Below, piece after piece: positions 12,477 to 25,035 of a stretch of 64,000 nt of DNA. This DNA comes from Latrodectus hesperus (lineage: Eukaryota; Arthropoda; Arachnida; Araneae; Theridiidae). The notes beneath the pieces are model-generated. The model ran no database searches. It saw only the letters and a list, made by a program, of their open reading frames with translations, and was not told the origin of the DNA. The translations under genes and the position numbers were made by a program. The DNA lies in the NCBI GenBank assembly GCA_037975125.1, contig JAJQOW010000238.1:84495-148494 (forward strand), in the 5' to 3' direction. Position 1 is the stretch's first letter, and the number at the start of each line of letters is the position of its first letter.

Positions 12477-13133
12477 AAATGGAAATGTATCTTTAATTTT
12501 TGTAAATTTTTAATGTTTATAAAAACTTTTAATTTATGAAATAAATAAACAGGAAAAACTTATAAATATAGTTAATAAAAGTATAAAACTATATGCATTA
12601 AATCAGCACATATTTTCAAATATTAAAAGATTTAACTTTAATGGTGTATGCTAGAAAAATTTTTTGATTAAATATATATCTAAAAACAATTTTTTTTATA
12701 TAAGCATATAATAGAATTTTATGGATGAAAACTTAAATTTATATTAGTAAAACATAATTAAATACGTATCATAATAAATTAAGTTAAATGAACTTAGCAT
12801 ATTGTATCTATAATTATATTAAATTATCGATGTATGCACAATAACTTATAAAAGATTATTTTAAAACTTATTATAAAAGTAAGCAATAACTTTAAAAAAT
12901 AAAATTTTTAAATTTAAAAAACAATCTCAAGTGATTTTTTTATTTTATGATCTAGTTGCAAAAAATTATATATATTTAAGTAATAAAATGATGGAATATT
13001 TCCACACAAAGTTTTTGAGTAAAGCCACGCAATATTGTATATCACCATAGCATGGAGTACAGCTTTTTAATTTACATTCTCTTTAAAGAAATCTAATATA
13101 ATGTCAGCAAATACCTGTGTTGTTGTTGTTATG
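12477..13133. other. AT-rich non-coding DNA
   Basis: No feature recognised between the R-A repeat and the mariner element. Confidence 0.5.
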
Positions 13134-13135
13134 TA

Positions 13136-14028
13136 TTAGGTTGGTGCGTATGAAATGTCGGATTCTTAAGTGATTGTATAAAACTGCATATCTTTCTTCA
13201 AAAGCTGTTTATTCAATCAAAGTATGCTCCATTTGCTTCAATACACTTCTCCCAACGAGATTTTAAAGCGTAGATGCCTGTCTTAAAAAAATTTTGGTCT
13301 TTAGAATTAATAAACTCTGATATCGAGTTCTTTAGACTGTCTTCATTTTCATAGTGTTTGCCCCTTAAAAACAGCTCTAAATGCTTGAAAAAATGAAAAT
13401 CGGTCGGCGAGAGATCCGGTGAATAGGGTGGATGCTGCAATGATGAGCATACGTTTAACCGATCCAGCTTATTTCGCTCTGTCAGTGCGTGCGGTACCCA
13501 CTTGTCCATCTTCTTAACCTTGCCAATCTCAGAAAGGTGTCTCAATATCGTTGTATGGTCAACTTTCATCCTGATAGCAAGTTCCCTCGTGGATACGGCT
13601 GAATCCGCTTCCACTAGAGCCTTCAGGTCATCATTCTTCACAGACGTTTTGGGTCTTCCGCGCGGCTCATTTTGCAGTGAAAAATCGCCAGTCCGAAATT
13701 TTTCGAACCAACGCTGCACTTTCCGATCGTTAACCGTATTCTCCCCAAACGCTTGGTTTATGTTGCGTGCAGCTTTTGCAGCACTATTACCAAGTTTGTA
13801 CTCATATAAGAAAATGACGCGAATGTCGGCAGAATTCATATCGGCAATAAACTCAAAAGAAATAAAAAAGGGAAGACCTTCGAGAAAACCTATTTTGCTG
13901 AAATGAGTCTCTGGCAATGGACAATACGAGTATGAATGAGGTTATGCCAAATACAAAAGTATAACGAAAACAGGGAGGAAAACGTCCGCATGTATAGAGA
14001 ATCCGACATTTCATACGCACCAACCTAA
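13136..14028 (-). mobile_element. Mariner deletion derivative with perfect terminal inverted repeats
   Basis: An 893 bp element bounded by 31 bp identical inverted repeats (TTAGGTTGGTGCGTATGAAA at each end, continuing 11 more bases) and by TA at 13134-13135 and 14029-14030, the usual mariner target duplication. A full-length mariner is about 1.3 kb, so roughly 400 bp is missing from the middle of the transposase gene. Identical ends mean it inserted fairly recently or still moves in trans. Confidence 0.95.
13213..13839 (-). CDS. Internally deleted mariner transposase, frame intact (208 aa)
   Basis: Reads without a stop from MNSADIRVIF to NGAYFD. The N-terminal half carries the two helix-turn-helix DNA-binding motifs of mariner: AAKAARNINQAFG, VQRWFEKFRTGDFSL, then GRP and TTILRHLSEIGKVKK, followed by WVPHALTE. 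The protein jumps from RLNVCSSL straight to QHPPYSPDLSPTDFHFFKHL. The missing stretch normally holds the first catalytic Asp (GDEKW region) and the second (HDNA region); only the third (SPTD) remains. It cannot catalyse transposition but could still bind the element ends. I chose the second Met (residue 27 of the open frame, which could start at 13917) because mariner proteins start there. Expression is unknown. Confidence 0.85.
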   Translation of the reverse strand: MNSADIRVIFLYEYKLGNSAAKAARNINQAFGENTVNDRKVQRWFEKFRTGDFSLQNEPRGRPKTSVKNDDLKALVEADSAVSTRELAIRMKVDHTTILRHLSEIGKVKKMDKWVPHALTERNKLDRLNVCSSLQHPPYSPDLSPTDFHFFKHLELFLRGKHYENEDSLKNSISEFINSKDQNFFKTGIYALKSRWEKCIEANGAYFD

Positions 14029-14030
14029 TA

Positions 14031-14938
14031 ATATTTAATGTTTGTAATAATTATTTTTTGCAGCAGTTCATTGGAATCCTCTTTTTATATACACCTTTTA
14101 ATATAATATATTTGCATAAACCAGCGTATTTTCTTTTAAATATTTAACACAATGCATCATTCATTAATTATTATGCTCATCAAACAAGCCTTATATTGAG
14201 GCTTTATATCCTTATGTTTAAAAATCTAAGTAAATAATGTATATCTCATCATGTACTGTCACTTTTTGTATTGCAAAGGAATGTTGATTACATTTTTTTA
14301 TCCATTTTTAGGAATTAATATCAACTGTTGAATCAACATTAGTCAAAATTAAAAATTTTTACCTGGAAAACAATAAATTTTATTAAATCCGTTGCAAATG
14401 CCTTTTAAAAATTAGTATACTATAAAAAAATTCTGCAATGTGACCAAAATTTACATCGAATGTACGAACATTTTAGTGACTTTTATGAGCAAGAAATAAA
14501 TAAATAATAATTTAAAACTATTGAGGAAAATTTTGAGAAGAAGAATTGGAAGAATTGAAAAATTCATATGAAAAGAATACATTAATTTTATTAACATGAT
14601 CACAGATAAGAACTAAAAGAAATTCTCACCAGAAAAAGATTTAATATCCAAAGCATTTTTTGTCCACATATCTTATGCTTTGTAATGTATTTTTTTTATA
14701 AAACTCGTCACCGAAATTAAATTTTAAGAAAATGACAAAATATTTTAATAGAATGAACTGAAGCTGTTTTAATAATGATTAAAAAATGCCTTAATATATC
14801 TCGAAATAATTATTTCTAATAAAATCTGAGACTTATATTTTAAATGTTTTGAAAAAAGGAAAATTACCCTTCCTGAGCAAAATCGTCTCTAAAACTGATC
14901 AGTATTATTTCTAGTAAAACACATAATGCAAGACGTTT
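14031..14938. other. AT-rich non-coding DNA
   Basis: No feature recognised. Confidence 0.5.
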
Positions 14939-15095
14939 TAAAATGAGTCGAAATCTCACAATCTGTTGTGTTTTAACTTATATGTCATAAAATGAGTAGA
15001 AATCACACTCTCAGTCAGAGTTATGTTTCAATTTATATGTTGTAAAACAAGAAGAAATCACATAATTCGTCACTATTACATTTTTAATAACAACT
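14939..15095. repeat. Three-copy tandem repeat, about 50-55 bp unit
   Basis: Units start at 14939, 14988 and 15043, each beginning taaaat/taaaac and continuing gag(t)..gaaatc.ca and, in the first two, tttat(or ctta)tatgt. Non-coding and diverged. Confidence 0.65.
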
Positions 15096-15284
15096 TATTT
15101 TATAAAAGCAGAATTCATAAAAGAAAACCTAAAGATGATCTCGCTCATTACGGATTACTATCTTGCCTATATAATGAAGTAATGAAAAGGACATCCCATA
15201 AAAACTTTAGGATCAGAATACTTTACGAAGAAATTAGGCGTTAAGAAAGTATCACATCGACTATTTCTACCGATGGAAATTAAA

Positions 15285-15372
15285 TTTCAACCCCCCTATC
15301 CAACATTTCCCTCTTTCTTCCGCCCGGAAGTACATTCTAGTTCACTTCCTCTCCTTCTGCCTCTAAGAAGAC
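15285..15372. promoter_or_regulatory. Pyrimidine-rich patch with paired ETS-like sites
   Basis: cttccgcccggaagt at 15318-15332 is an inverted pair of GGAA cores (CCGGAAGT is the canonical ETS consensus), with further cttcc strings nearby. The patch stands out from AT-rich surroundings. A regulatory role is only inferred. Confidence 0.2.
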
Positions 15373-15617
15373 CTGAGCTTTAATTAAATTTTATTCAAAA
15401 CAAAATAGTATTGATCAAAGACTGTATTCTGTACAGCTAGAAGGGACTTTTATATTGCAACAATTTAAAGAGAATAAAATTAAAATAATTGGTTGATTTT
15501 TTTAGGAAACTAAAATAATAGTTGACTTGAGAAAGAGGCAAATATTAGAGGTTAAAATTTAACATCTATTTTGTTACTTGTTGAAGATAAATATAAATAT
15601 ATTTAGGCTTCATACCA

Positions 15618-15722
<105 letters not shown>

Positions 15723-16095
15723 TCACTTCAATAGTGTAAGTCACTCTAGCTTCCTTTCAAATAGCTTTATAATTGAAATTTGAAATTAATATATTTATTT
15801 TAAAAGTAAAATTTATTTTTTCAATTTATATTTTCAACATATTTGTCAACTATCAAGAAAAGGATAGAGAGAAATATATTCCATCCAATGAATCTCGGTG
15901 CTTAGCATGGGTCAATCGTATTGAGATAATCAATCAAAAACGAAGGCTTGTGGGAAATTAAAAACTAAAAAATTATTTGAACTCAAGAACCAGAGGAAGA
16001 CAAAAAAGAGATGATTAAGTGATACAAAAAGGAGATCTAGTTCCCATGAAAGTTCAGATCTATGAATTTAAGGGTTGCAATGCAATGAAAACAAG

Positions 16096-17400
<1,305 letters not shown>

Positions 17401-17404
17401 ATGT

Positions 17405-17670
17405 TCTGTGTACCGATGGAGGAGAGGTTAGCATCACTAACTTCGAAGCAGTCGGTCCCGGGTTCGAATCCTGGTACGGAAAGGAATGTTTCTTTCTCCC
17501 TGTGTGTTTATCTTTCTTTATCACTTCACCTTCGGGTTGAAGATGGCACATCCATAGGGTACACCCACTATACGAGATGCCATTACTTTTCTGACAAGAG
17601 ATGACTGTAATTATAGAACTGAATAGGACAAATGTCTAAGGACAGCCGGGCATTGGGGAAAAAAATGCAG
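17405..17670 (+). repeat. tRNA-derived SINE-like sequence
   Basis: tggaggagaggttagcatca followed by cccgggttcgaatcctggta (17456-17475) looks like a tRNA body: an A-box-like ggttagcatc at 17427 and a canonical B box ggttcgaatcc at 17461. The acceptor arms do not pair as in a working tRNA and tail sequence follows (gaagatggca, gaataggacaaatgtctaaggacagccgggc), as in a SINE. It is a different family from the SINEs at 33.3, 34.7, 45.6 and 55.4 kb. Confidence 0.6.
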
Positions 17671-18089
17671 CAAGTGGTAGACTTTGTAATTATTTAAAAC
17701 TGCGAATAATGTTGATTTAAACTCATGCTAAGGCCGCTTCAGTGATGCACGCCATTCAAGAACTCTTCTAAGACCGAAAATTACCCTTCAAGCATGAAGC
17801 AGTGTGATTACTTTTCATTCTTCTAAAAACCCATTAATGAGCAAACAATGGATATAGCAAAAAACAAAACTTGCATTTCTTTCCTATTTGCACTACCACA
17901 ATTTTTTTCTAAGAAAAACATCCATAGTTCTTATTTTATTGATCTTTCGAAAAGTAATGTTATAAATATCGATAATCCACAGCCACGAATGTATTTTCGG
18001 TGATCCCATTACGTCACCGAAAGGAAATGTATTGAAACAAATACGAAAAGAGATCTTTTTTTAACATTTGGTAATTTCATAACTATAAA
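17671..18089. other. Non-coding DNA
   Basis: No feature recognised. Confidence 0.5.
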
Positions 18090-18212
18090 AGCGTTTCATG
18101 TAAAGAGTATTTAAAATGTTCTGTTTAAAGCGTTCCATCTAAAGCGTAGTTAAAGCGTTCTGAGTGAAGCGAATTTAAAGCGTTATATGTAAAGTGTATC
18201 TACAAACGCTCC
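18090..18212. repeat. Minisatellite, about 25 bp unit
   Basis: Degenerate units of the form gcgtt.cat.taaag.gta.ttaaa start near 18091, 18131, 18156 and 18181, with a shorter unit (atgttctgtttaaa) between the first and second. Period about 25 bp. Confidence 0.75.
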
Positions 18213-19390
18213 ATTCTTCTTTCAATTTTTTTTTCAGCTCATCTTCATTTTAGAACTTATTTTATGGTGCAATATAGCGCTTAGAAAAAACTGAATAAAG
18301 CGTAAATATCGTTTAAAAAAATTGTGATTTTGAAAAATAATTCATAAAGGCAATCATTTCCCGAAAACTGGATACACAAACAAATTTCTACACTCCTCCT
18401 CCTTTGGTTTTAATCCACTTATCTAATTAGAAATAATTATTTATTTAAAAGATTATTTTTTAAAATAATTCTATTATATTTCATCAAACATTTTCACTAT
18501 TTATACAGTAGTGTGTAATATACAAAATTTTAAATTTATCTTCGATACGTTGTGAATCATTATAATGCAAAAATATTTTAATGAGCAACTTAATCTAATG
18601 CATAATATTCTACACAATGTCGCAGCTAAATTATTTAAGAAAAACAAAACTAACACCACCGTCAGTTTTTGATTGGGCACTTTTATTATATTTTTAAATA
18701 TATATAATTTTCTTCTTTGGTTAATAATTGAAAATACTTCATTCAAAAACTTTACTCGTGAAACTGTGAAAGAGAAATATTCAAATAAAGATTGACGATT
18801 TCGGAATTTATTAAATCTTCCCATTTAGTAAAAATGTGTCATTTATCGGAATTACAAAAGCTGCTTCAAATCCCATGCAAATGCAAATTTTTTTCCCTAT
18901 TTGATTCTATCTCTTAAACTTTGCTCGTTTATTTATTTATTTTTTTTTTCAATTTCTATCTGACGATAGAATAAAGAAAAAATGTGAGAAAAGAAGAAAC
19001 TGATTCGATTCAACTTTTAAATAAATCAATTTTTTTTTTCCTTTTCTCAATTTTGCTCTGTTTTCATGAAAACTGAAGCATTTAGAGAAGAATTTTTTAA
19101 GCAGAAAGGGGTTGGATACGTCAAAAACGAATGTTTATTCTTTGCATTTTAGTTTACATGAGCATGTTCACTCGAATAAAACAAATGTGTGACATTCATA
19201 CATTTGCTGTAGTTACAATTTATATTTCAAATGAATTGAACATTTTTATCGAACAAAAGATAAAGTATTGCCAAAAATTTTTAGAAAAATAAAATCCTCG
19301 TTTTCTCCTTATCAGATTTTTATCCGTCACATTTTTATCCAGCTTCAATTGAGAATGGTTGCACGAAATTGAATCAAACTTTTATATGGA
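18213..19390. other. AT-rich non-coding DNA
   Basis: No feature recognised. A 107-codon frame at 18501-18824 (-) has no recognisable motif and looks like chance. Confidence 0.5.
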
Positions 19391-20025
19391 TGTAGCTCTC
19401 TGTATAACTTAAAACATAAGTAGAATTTCATTGCAAAATTTTTATTCCAGATTTTGTAATTAATTTATACCGTCATAGACAATGATCTGAACGCTTAGTT
19501 AAATTCCTTATGTGGCAATACACGGGAATTCTACTCGCTTCAAGAACAGAGGAGGATCGCTTTTTTCTAGATATCTGAATGCATATATTTAGGTCTCTGT
19601 GGTTATAGACCTCTGGCTAATTTAAAAGATAATGTTTCATTGCAAAATTTTTATCGCAAATTTTGTAATTTAATTTATATACCATAATATAGAAACTTGT
19701 TTTAACCCCTTGTAAAGTTGCTTATGCCACAATACATAGCATTCAGGAACACTGTTCACTTCATGAACGGAGGAGTGTCATTTTTTTATATATCTGCGAA
19801 TAGGCTTCTAGATGTAGGCCTGTTATATCATGGTGTAGACTTCTGGCTAAATTAAAACATAAGTAGTGTTTTATAACGAAAATTTTATCATAGATTTTTT
19901 GTAGTTTATATATCGTAATAAGACATCCTTTGAACACCTAGTAAAATTGCTTATGCCACAAAGCATAACATTCAGGAACTCTGCTTGCTTCAAGAATGGA
20001 AGAGTGTCGTTTTTCCCCCTTAAAC
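19391..20025. repeat. Diverged three-copy tandem repeat, about 220 bp unit
   Basis: Three successive units share, in order: ctggctaa.tt.aaa, taatgtttcattgcaaaattttta-like, ttttgtaatttaattta, a variable stretch, ttgcttatgccacaa.aca, cattcaggaac, a cttcaagaa.g.aggagtgtc string and a T-rich end. Units begin near 19391, 19590 and 19820. No coding frame. Confidence 0.75.
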
Positions 20026-21126
20026 ATTTTGTTCTATTCTTAATGGAGAAGAAAATGAAAACGTGACCAATGTTGGATTTACCTTTTTTTCTACACTCCT
20101 ACATACATTTTTAAAAAACAAATAATGATATTTGCTATTTTTCATTCGATAATTGACAAAAGAATGTTTTTCATCTGCTGCAGAGAAAAATGTAAAAAGA
20201 TTTTACATATAATGCAGTATATTGGAACCTAATCCCTTCATAAGTGGGTATCGACGGGAACGAAAAGTCAGATTCACTATTTAAGACAACAGATCAAGAG
20301 TTGATATTGACTTTTATCCATGGTTCAAAGTGTTGAGGTAGTTGGTTGTAATAAATGGTTTTTGGTCACAGAAGCAGCCAATTGGAAAACTATCGCACTA
20401 AACAATCTACATGAATTACTTTTCCAAATGTGAGATTTCCACTCATCGGGGATTAATAGTTGACATCTATTGTTCGGAATATAAAATCACGGGTTCTATC
20501 TGAGCTTGTGCTAAAAAATAAGAAATGGATAATCACTTATATTTTCTGAATGCCATACTCACATAGGCACTTGGGAATTTTCCCGGTTTCCTCCCTTGCA
20601 GCATGAGAACTTATTTCTCTAGCTCTGAAAAATTACTTTGGAAACAAATTTTGGTTGTATAAACGCCCTTCAATACACTCCGGACATTCAGTAATCTATA
20701 ATGTGGTCTACGTCTAATTTTCCTTTATTTTTCGTAAATATGCAACTTTCGCAAAAATACATCAATGAACATGCATTGTTACCAGTTATCCCTCTGGTGT
20801 AAGAAACCCTACGCTAAGTCCAAAAGGCCCTGAAGCAAGATTCACAGATATCAGATCCTGTTCATCCCACAGCTGCCTTCAAGAGGCGCCAAGACAATGA
20901 AGAAAATGAGCAAGACTAGCAGACGAAGAACAGGAACAAGGAGAGAAAATCCTCTCCGCATTCAAGAACATTAATCATTTTAGTTGGCCTCTTCTGACTC
21001 CCAGCCATGGCCAAATGTAGAGGACGGGGGGCCGCTGCAAGACAGGGACAGACCAGGACTGTTGGCAGCATTTCAGTGGTGAACCGGAAGAAGATGCTAA
21101 AAAGAGAGCGATTGACAGCGACAATC
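20026..21126. other. Non-coding DNA with a possible decayed SINE
   Basis: 20460-20640 contains cacgggttctatctgagc, a weak B-box-like string, followed by SINE-tail-like text. 20780-21000 is more GC-balanced than usual here but has no domain I recognise. Confidence 0.3.
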
Positions 21127-21559
21127 TGTTAGGCAGGCCGCAAACTCGGTAGACAATCCGATTGAGACGCCGCCTTATAGTAAACAAATGTGATCTCCTC
21201 GATGTCTTAGTGTGACGTAGCTAAAACGTTGTATCTGACGTCATGGAATTTTAAACCAATGAGAGCGCTGTCTCGCGGAAAGTTGCCAGATATTTCGAAC
21301 CTGCTCGAAATCTAGAAACGTCTCGCGCTCCACCCCTTTTCTGACGTAACTAAGATCTCAATGACGTCATTTGGTCTGATGCGATTATCACGAGACAAGT
21401 CTCATGCGATCATCTACAAATTTGCGGACTGCCTTAAGAGAATAATCTGTTTAAGGAGTGGATTTCCGAGGAAGTAAGCTCACATTTGTATTGTTTATCG
21501 GAAGATCACAACCACTCTTGGAGCGTTTATCCACTATTTCATTTCCATACACCCCAACA
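21127..21559. promoter_or_regulatory. GC-richer patch with four CRE-like sites; possible solo LTR
   Basis: TGACGTCA occurs perfectly at 21236-21243 and 21362-21369, TGACGTAG at 21212 and TGACGTAA at 21342, within 160 bp, with ccaat at 21255. These match the CREB/ATF consensus. The patch is bounded by tgtt (21127) and aaca (21556-21559), as LTRs often are, but I see no primer binding site, AATAAA or target duplication, so a solo LTR is only one reading; a host promoter or enhancer is the other. Confidence 0.3.
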
Positions 21560-21840
21560 ACCGCTGAGGGCACACAGGAGATTTCCAGCCAATCTTGCAG
21601 AAAAGCTGTAAAATAACCGGGAGTAAAAAAATCAAATATTTTTGGCTAGTCTGTAAAATGCTATAGAGTACTCTTGATATCAGTCAGAATCCAAATGCTA
21701 CTTTTGTCAGTAGGCAGGGCATAATTACGAATTGCTCCAATAGCTGGTTTGGAAAAGGTAATGTACTCAACACCACACAGAAGTTAGTGACTTCAATACC
21801 TTACTTAACTGAAGATTCCTTATGTTCAGTAAAAGTAGTA

Positions 21841-21884
21841 GGAGCGTGTTAAATAGATCATTAAAGACTATTTATAACACGCTC
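21841..21884. other. Strong hairpin, 16-18 bp stem
   Basis: ggagcgtgttaaatag pairs with ctatttataacacgctcc across a 10-base loop, with a 2-base bulge. It is too short for a typical microRNA precursor, and the flanks do not extend the pairing. Confidence 0.8.
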
Positions 21885-24380
21885 CACCACATAGACTAAG
21901 TAAAATGATAACGAAAAATCAAGTATTGGGGATTCTCGACTTCATCCTTGCTTCTCAGTTATGAAGATTTAACCACCTTCAAATATTTTCATGGACTGAA
22001 TCCATCCTTAAAAAGCATTTTTTCATCCATGTCAGAATCAGTAATTAGCATAAAGCTGCAAAATTTATCATCATTAACTTTAGTAATTAAATCATGTAGT
22101 TATGTGAAAGCATTTAAATGTTTCACTCATAGTTCTCTTATTTGAATAACCAAATATTTTGCGTTAAAAACATTAAGTTTTTTGGGATTTGCACCTTACT
22201 TTTTAAAAATTGAAAATTGTTATTTTGCTTTTTTATACAACTAATGTTAATTATTGTTACAACTGAACCGATTTGAATAAATTTAATCCTTAAAATTTTG
22301 AAGACATGGTCTAACTTTATACTCTATAGAATATGTAATATACTTGCTCTATAGAAAACGTAATACATTTACTATATAGAATACATAATATGTATCTAAA
22401 AATTTTATTTCTATCTCATCTATTCTTGTAGTAGTCTTTAATTCTGACTTTTCTTCTAGTAATACTAAATTAGATGAAAGATCTGTTGGAGTAACTTACA
22501 GTTCTTTTACGAAATCTAGTGAGACTAAATTACTTTTATTAAAAACCTATGTTTGGTTATCTCACAAGAGAAATCTCTCACTTCTTTCGCTTAAAATGCA
22601 AATTTTGTTTAAATTAAATTAGTGATAGAAAAAAGAACCTTTATTTATAAAAAAAAAACTTATTTTACGTAAAGTAAAATTCATTTTATCTGAATTATCC
22701 TTAATTCTTTAAATAAACAATAAAAATAAAAATTTATTTCTATTAGTAATTTAGTATTAAAAATTAATTTTAACTGAGTTTCTTCAAAAATATTATGATT
22801 TTACTTTAATTTCATTTCTTGGAAATATTTAGTACAAATAATAATTTCCATCTACTCCATTTTCTTGAATAAATATCGTCTCGCAACTAATTCTGTCTTT
22901 TTTATAAATAAGTTATAAAAATTGTGTTACTCTTTAAAATAAAAATTAATTTTAATTCTAGAAATAATTAAATGATTAGGTTGTGGGTTCCCAAGTGTCT
23001 AGCTTTCAAAGTGGAAAAATTTTATGAATATTTATCTATAATTTAATGAAAAATATGTTATTTTATAAAAAAAATACAAATAGATCCACTGTATTTTATC
23101 TTATTTTCTAAACCATGTATTTTATAAACTAGATAAACGAAATTATGTAACTTGTTTTATTTATTTTTTCTTATATGAAATGATAAATATTTAAAATTAA
23201 TTAATATTTCAATCCCTTAGAAGTTTTTAAATTTTTCCAAGGACTTTCATTTTAAATTTAATAATAGCTTTAATTCGGGTAAAAAAATTAACTTGAAGAA
23301 GAAGAATATTTAAAATATCGTTAATATAAATCCACAAGATTAGCAAAATATTATTTGCAATATGCTAATTTAAATATTGATCGTAATGTTACATGAACAA
23401 TTTCTAAATACATTTTAATGTGACGTAAACTATATCTTGATAGGTGACCACTCATTGTTAGACATTGATAATTTTATAAGCCAATTCTATGCATAAAAAT
23501 ATTTATTTTATTAAATATAAATGTTATTAGAACTTTAATTATATTAGAATTTAAAAAAAACAGTTTCATAGATATTGAGATTTACTTATTCGGCAGATTA
23601 TTTAATTTGATTTTATTGAGAAATAATGTTTTAGCAAATGTGGTCATTGAAGACACAAACTGTATGAGTGTCTTCCTTTGTCCAAAAATCATCATTCATG
23701 CTTGAATCATCATCGATGATATCACCAGGTGCTCTTCAGTGTAGACATTACTGAATAAGCTTTTCTATGACTTTTAATACAACAGGTTATAGGTTCGATT
23801 CCTATTTTAAATATAGATGAGTTGATAATTAGTATCCATGCAAATTTGAAGGTCTTGCTAAATGTTAGTTGGTTAAAAGTACCCATAGAACGACAACAAA
23901 AACCAGAAGAGACATTAGGACATAAATTTGTAAAAAGCTTTACTTTTTTGAAAGCATTAGAATATAAAACATAAATTCTTTATACTCTATCTATGTTTAA
24001 ATGTAATGTAAAATGCAAATATTTTGTATTCTAATTATGTATTCTATGAATAAAGAATAACGATATAAAATAAATTATTGATGTATTATATTTAACAATT
24101 AATGAATGGTTTAGAAACCAAATATTATCATTAAAATAGTTCTAATAGTGTTAGTGTCGGAATTTCAAAACAAACATATATTGGAACACACTAAGAATTC
24201 ATAAAGGAGATATAGCAAGTTAATATAACAAGCATTTCTATTGATAAGTAGTATAAAAAATTTAATTTTAAAATAACTGCAAACCGTGGTTCCTCAATCG
24301 AAGATAGTTAGGAATCCTAAAATAAAAACAAACAAGAAAAAGGTATTATGATCTAGAATAATTGTTTTTTTTTTTTTTTT
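21885..24380. other. AT-rich non-coding DNA with minor repeats
   Basis: A roughly 26 bp unit (ctatagaata.gtaata) occurs three times at 22320-22395. A B-box-like ggttcgattcc at 23791 within 23755-23830 suggests another SINE relic. Poly-T at 24367-24380 abuts the SINE that follows. Confidence 0.4.
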
Positions 24381-24625
24381 GACACTTGAACAAGCCAAGC
24401 TCGCAATGCCATTGGCTATGCGAATTTAAGTAAGTAGGGAGCGTCTTTCGTTTAACCAGAGCACCACGAAGATGAAAGTACGATTTTGCTCTAAATAGAT
24501 AGATGGGACCACCAGAGGATCACTCCCTCAATTTTGACATTGATCTGGAGAAAAAGAAAATTTTTCTCCAGACCATTACGCGCATGGTAACTGCTCAACA
24601 ACTGACCATAAGACTTTCGAATAGT
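24381..24625 (-). mobile_element. tRNA-SINE family S1, 5'-truncated copy
   Basis: On the minus strand it matches the body of the SINEs at 33315-33696, 34657-35030, 45610-45940 and 55428-55800: gagcagttaccatg, agatcaatgtcaaaatt, gagtgatcctctggtggt, caagtgtc. The tRNA head is missing. The usual stretch gtcataagtaac at the 3' end is replaced by a poly-A (poly-T on the plus strand). Confidence 0.8.
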
Positions 24626-25035
24626 AATTGCTAATGGATGCTAATAAGGATGGCAATTCGTCCAACAAAGACCACATAAGAGTGCAGATAGGCATTTCAT
24701 CTTATACAATGCATAAAAGCAACATTTCTCCCGTAAACAACATTCAAATGAAATTTCTGTTTAAGAAACTCGTTTTAATAGCTCTTATTTTTGTATGCAT
24801 CTTAATCTTCTTTCTATCATTCTCATCGCATGAATGCATTGAGAAGTTATGCTCTTGCATTGCATAATACTGTCATGCAAATCTCCCGCAAGCATAGAGT
24901 AGCTCATTTTCTATGTAACCATTTTAATAACGCTTGTAATATTATACATTTTAGATCCTATTTTATGTTGTTAGTTTATATACTTCCAAGTCAAATTATA
25001 ATATCAAAATTGTATTTAAAAGCTTTTTGTGTGTA

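Noticed and set aside
13502..13906. 134-codon plus-strand frame
   Set aside because: Antisense shadow of the mariner transposase on the minus strand.
17405..17480. A genuine tRNA gene
   Set aside because: A and B boxes are present but the acceptor stem does not pair and SINE-type tail sequence follows.
18090..20025. A CRISPR-like array of repeats and spacers
   Set aside because: Repeats are degenerate, irregularly spaced and lie in a eukaryotic context; no cas-type genes.
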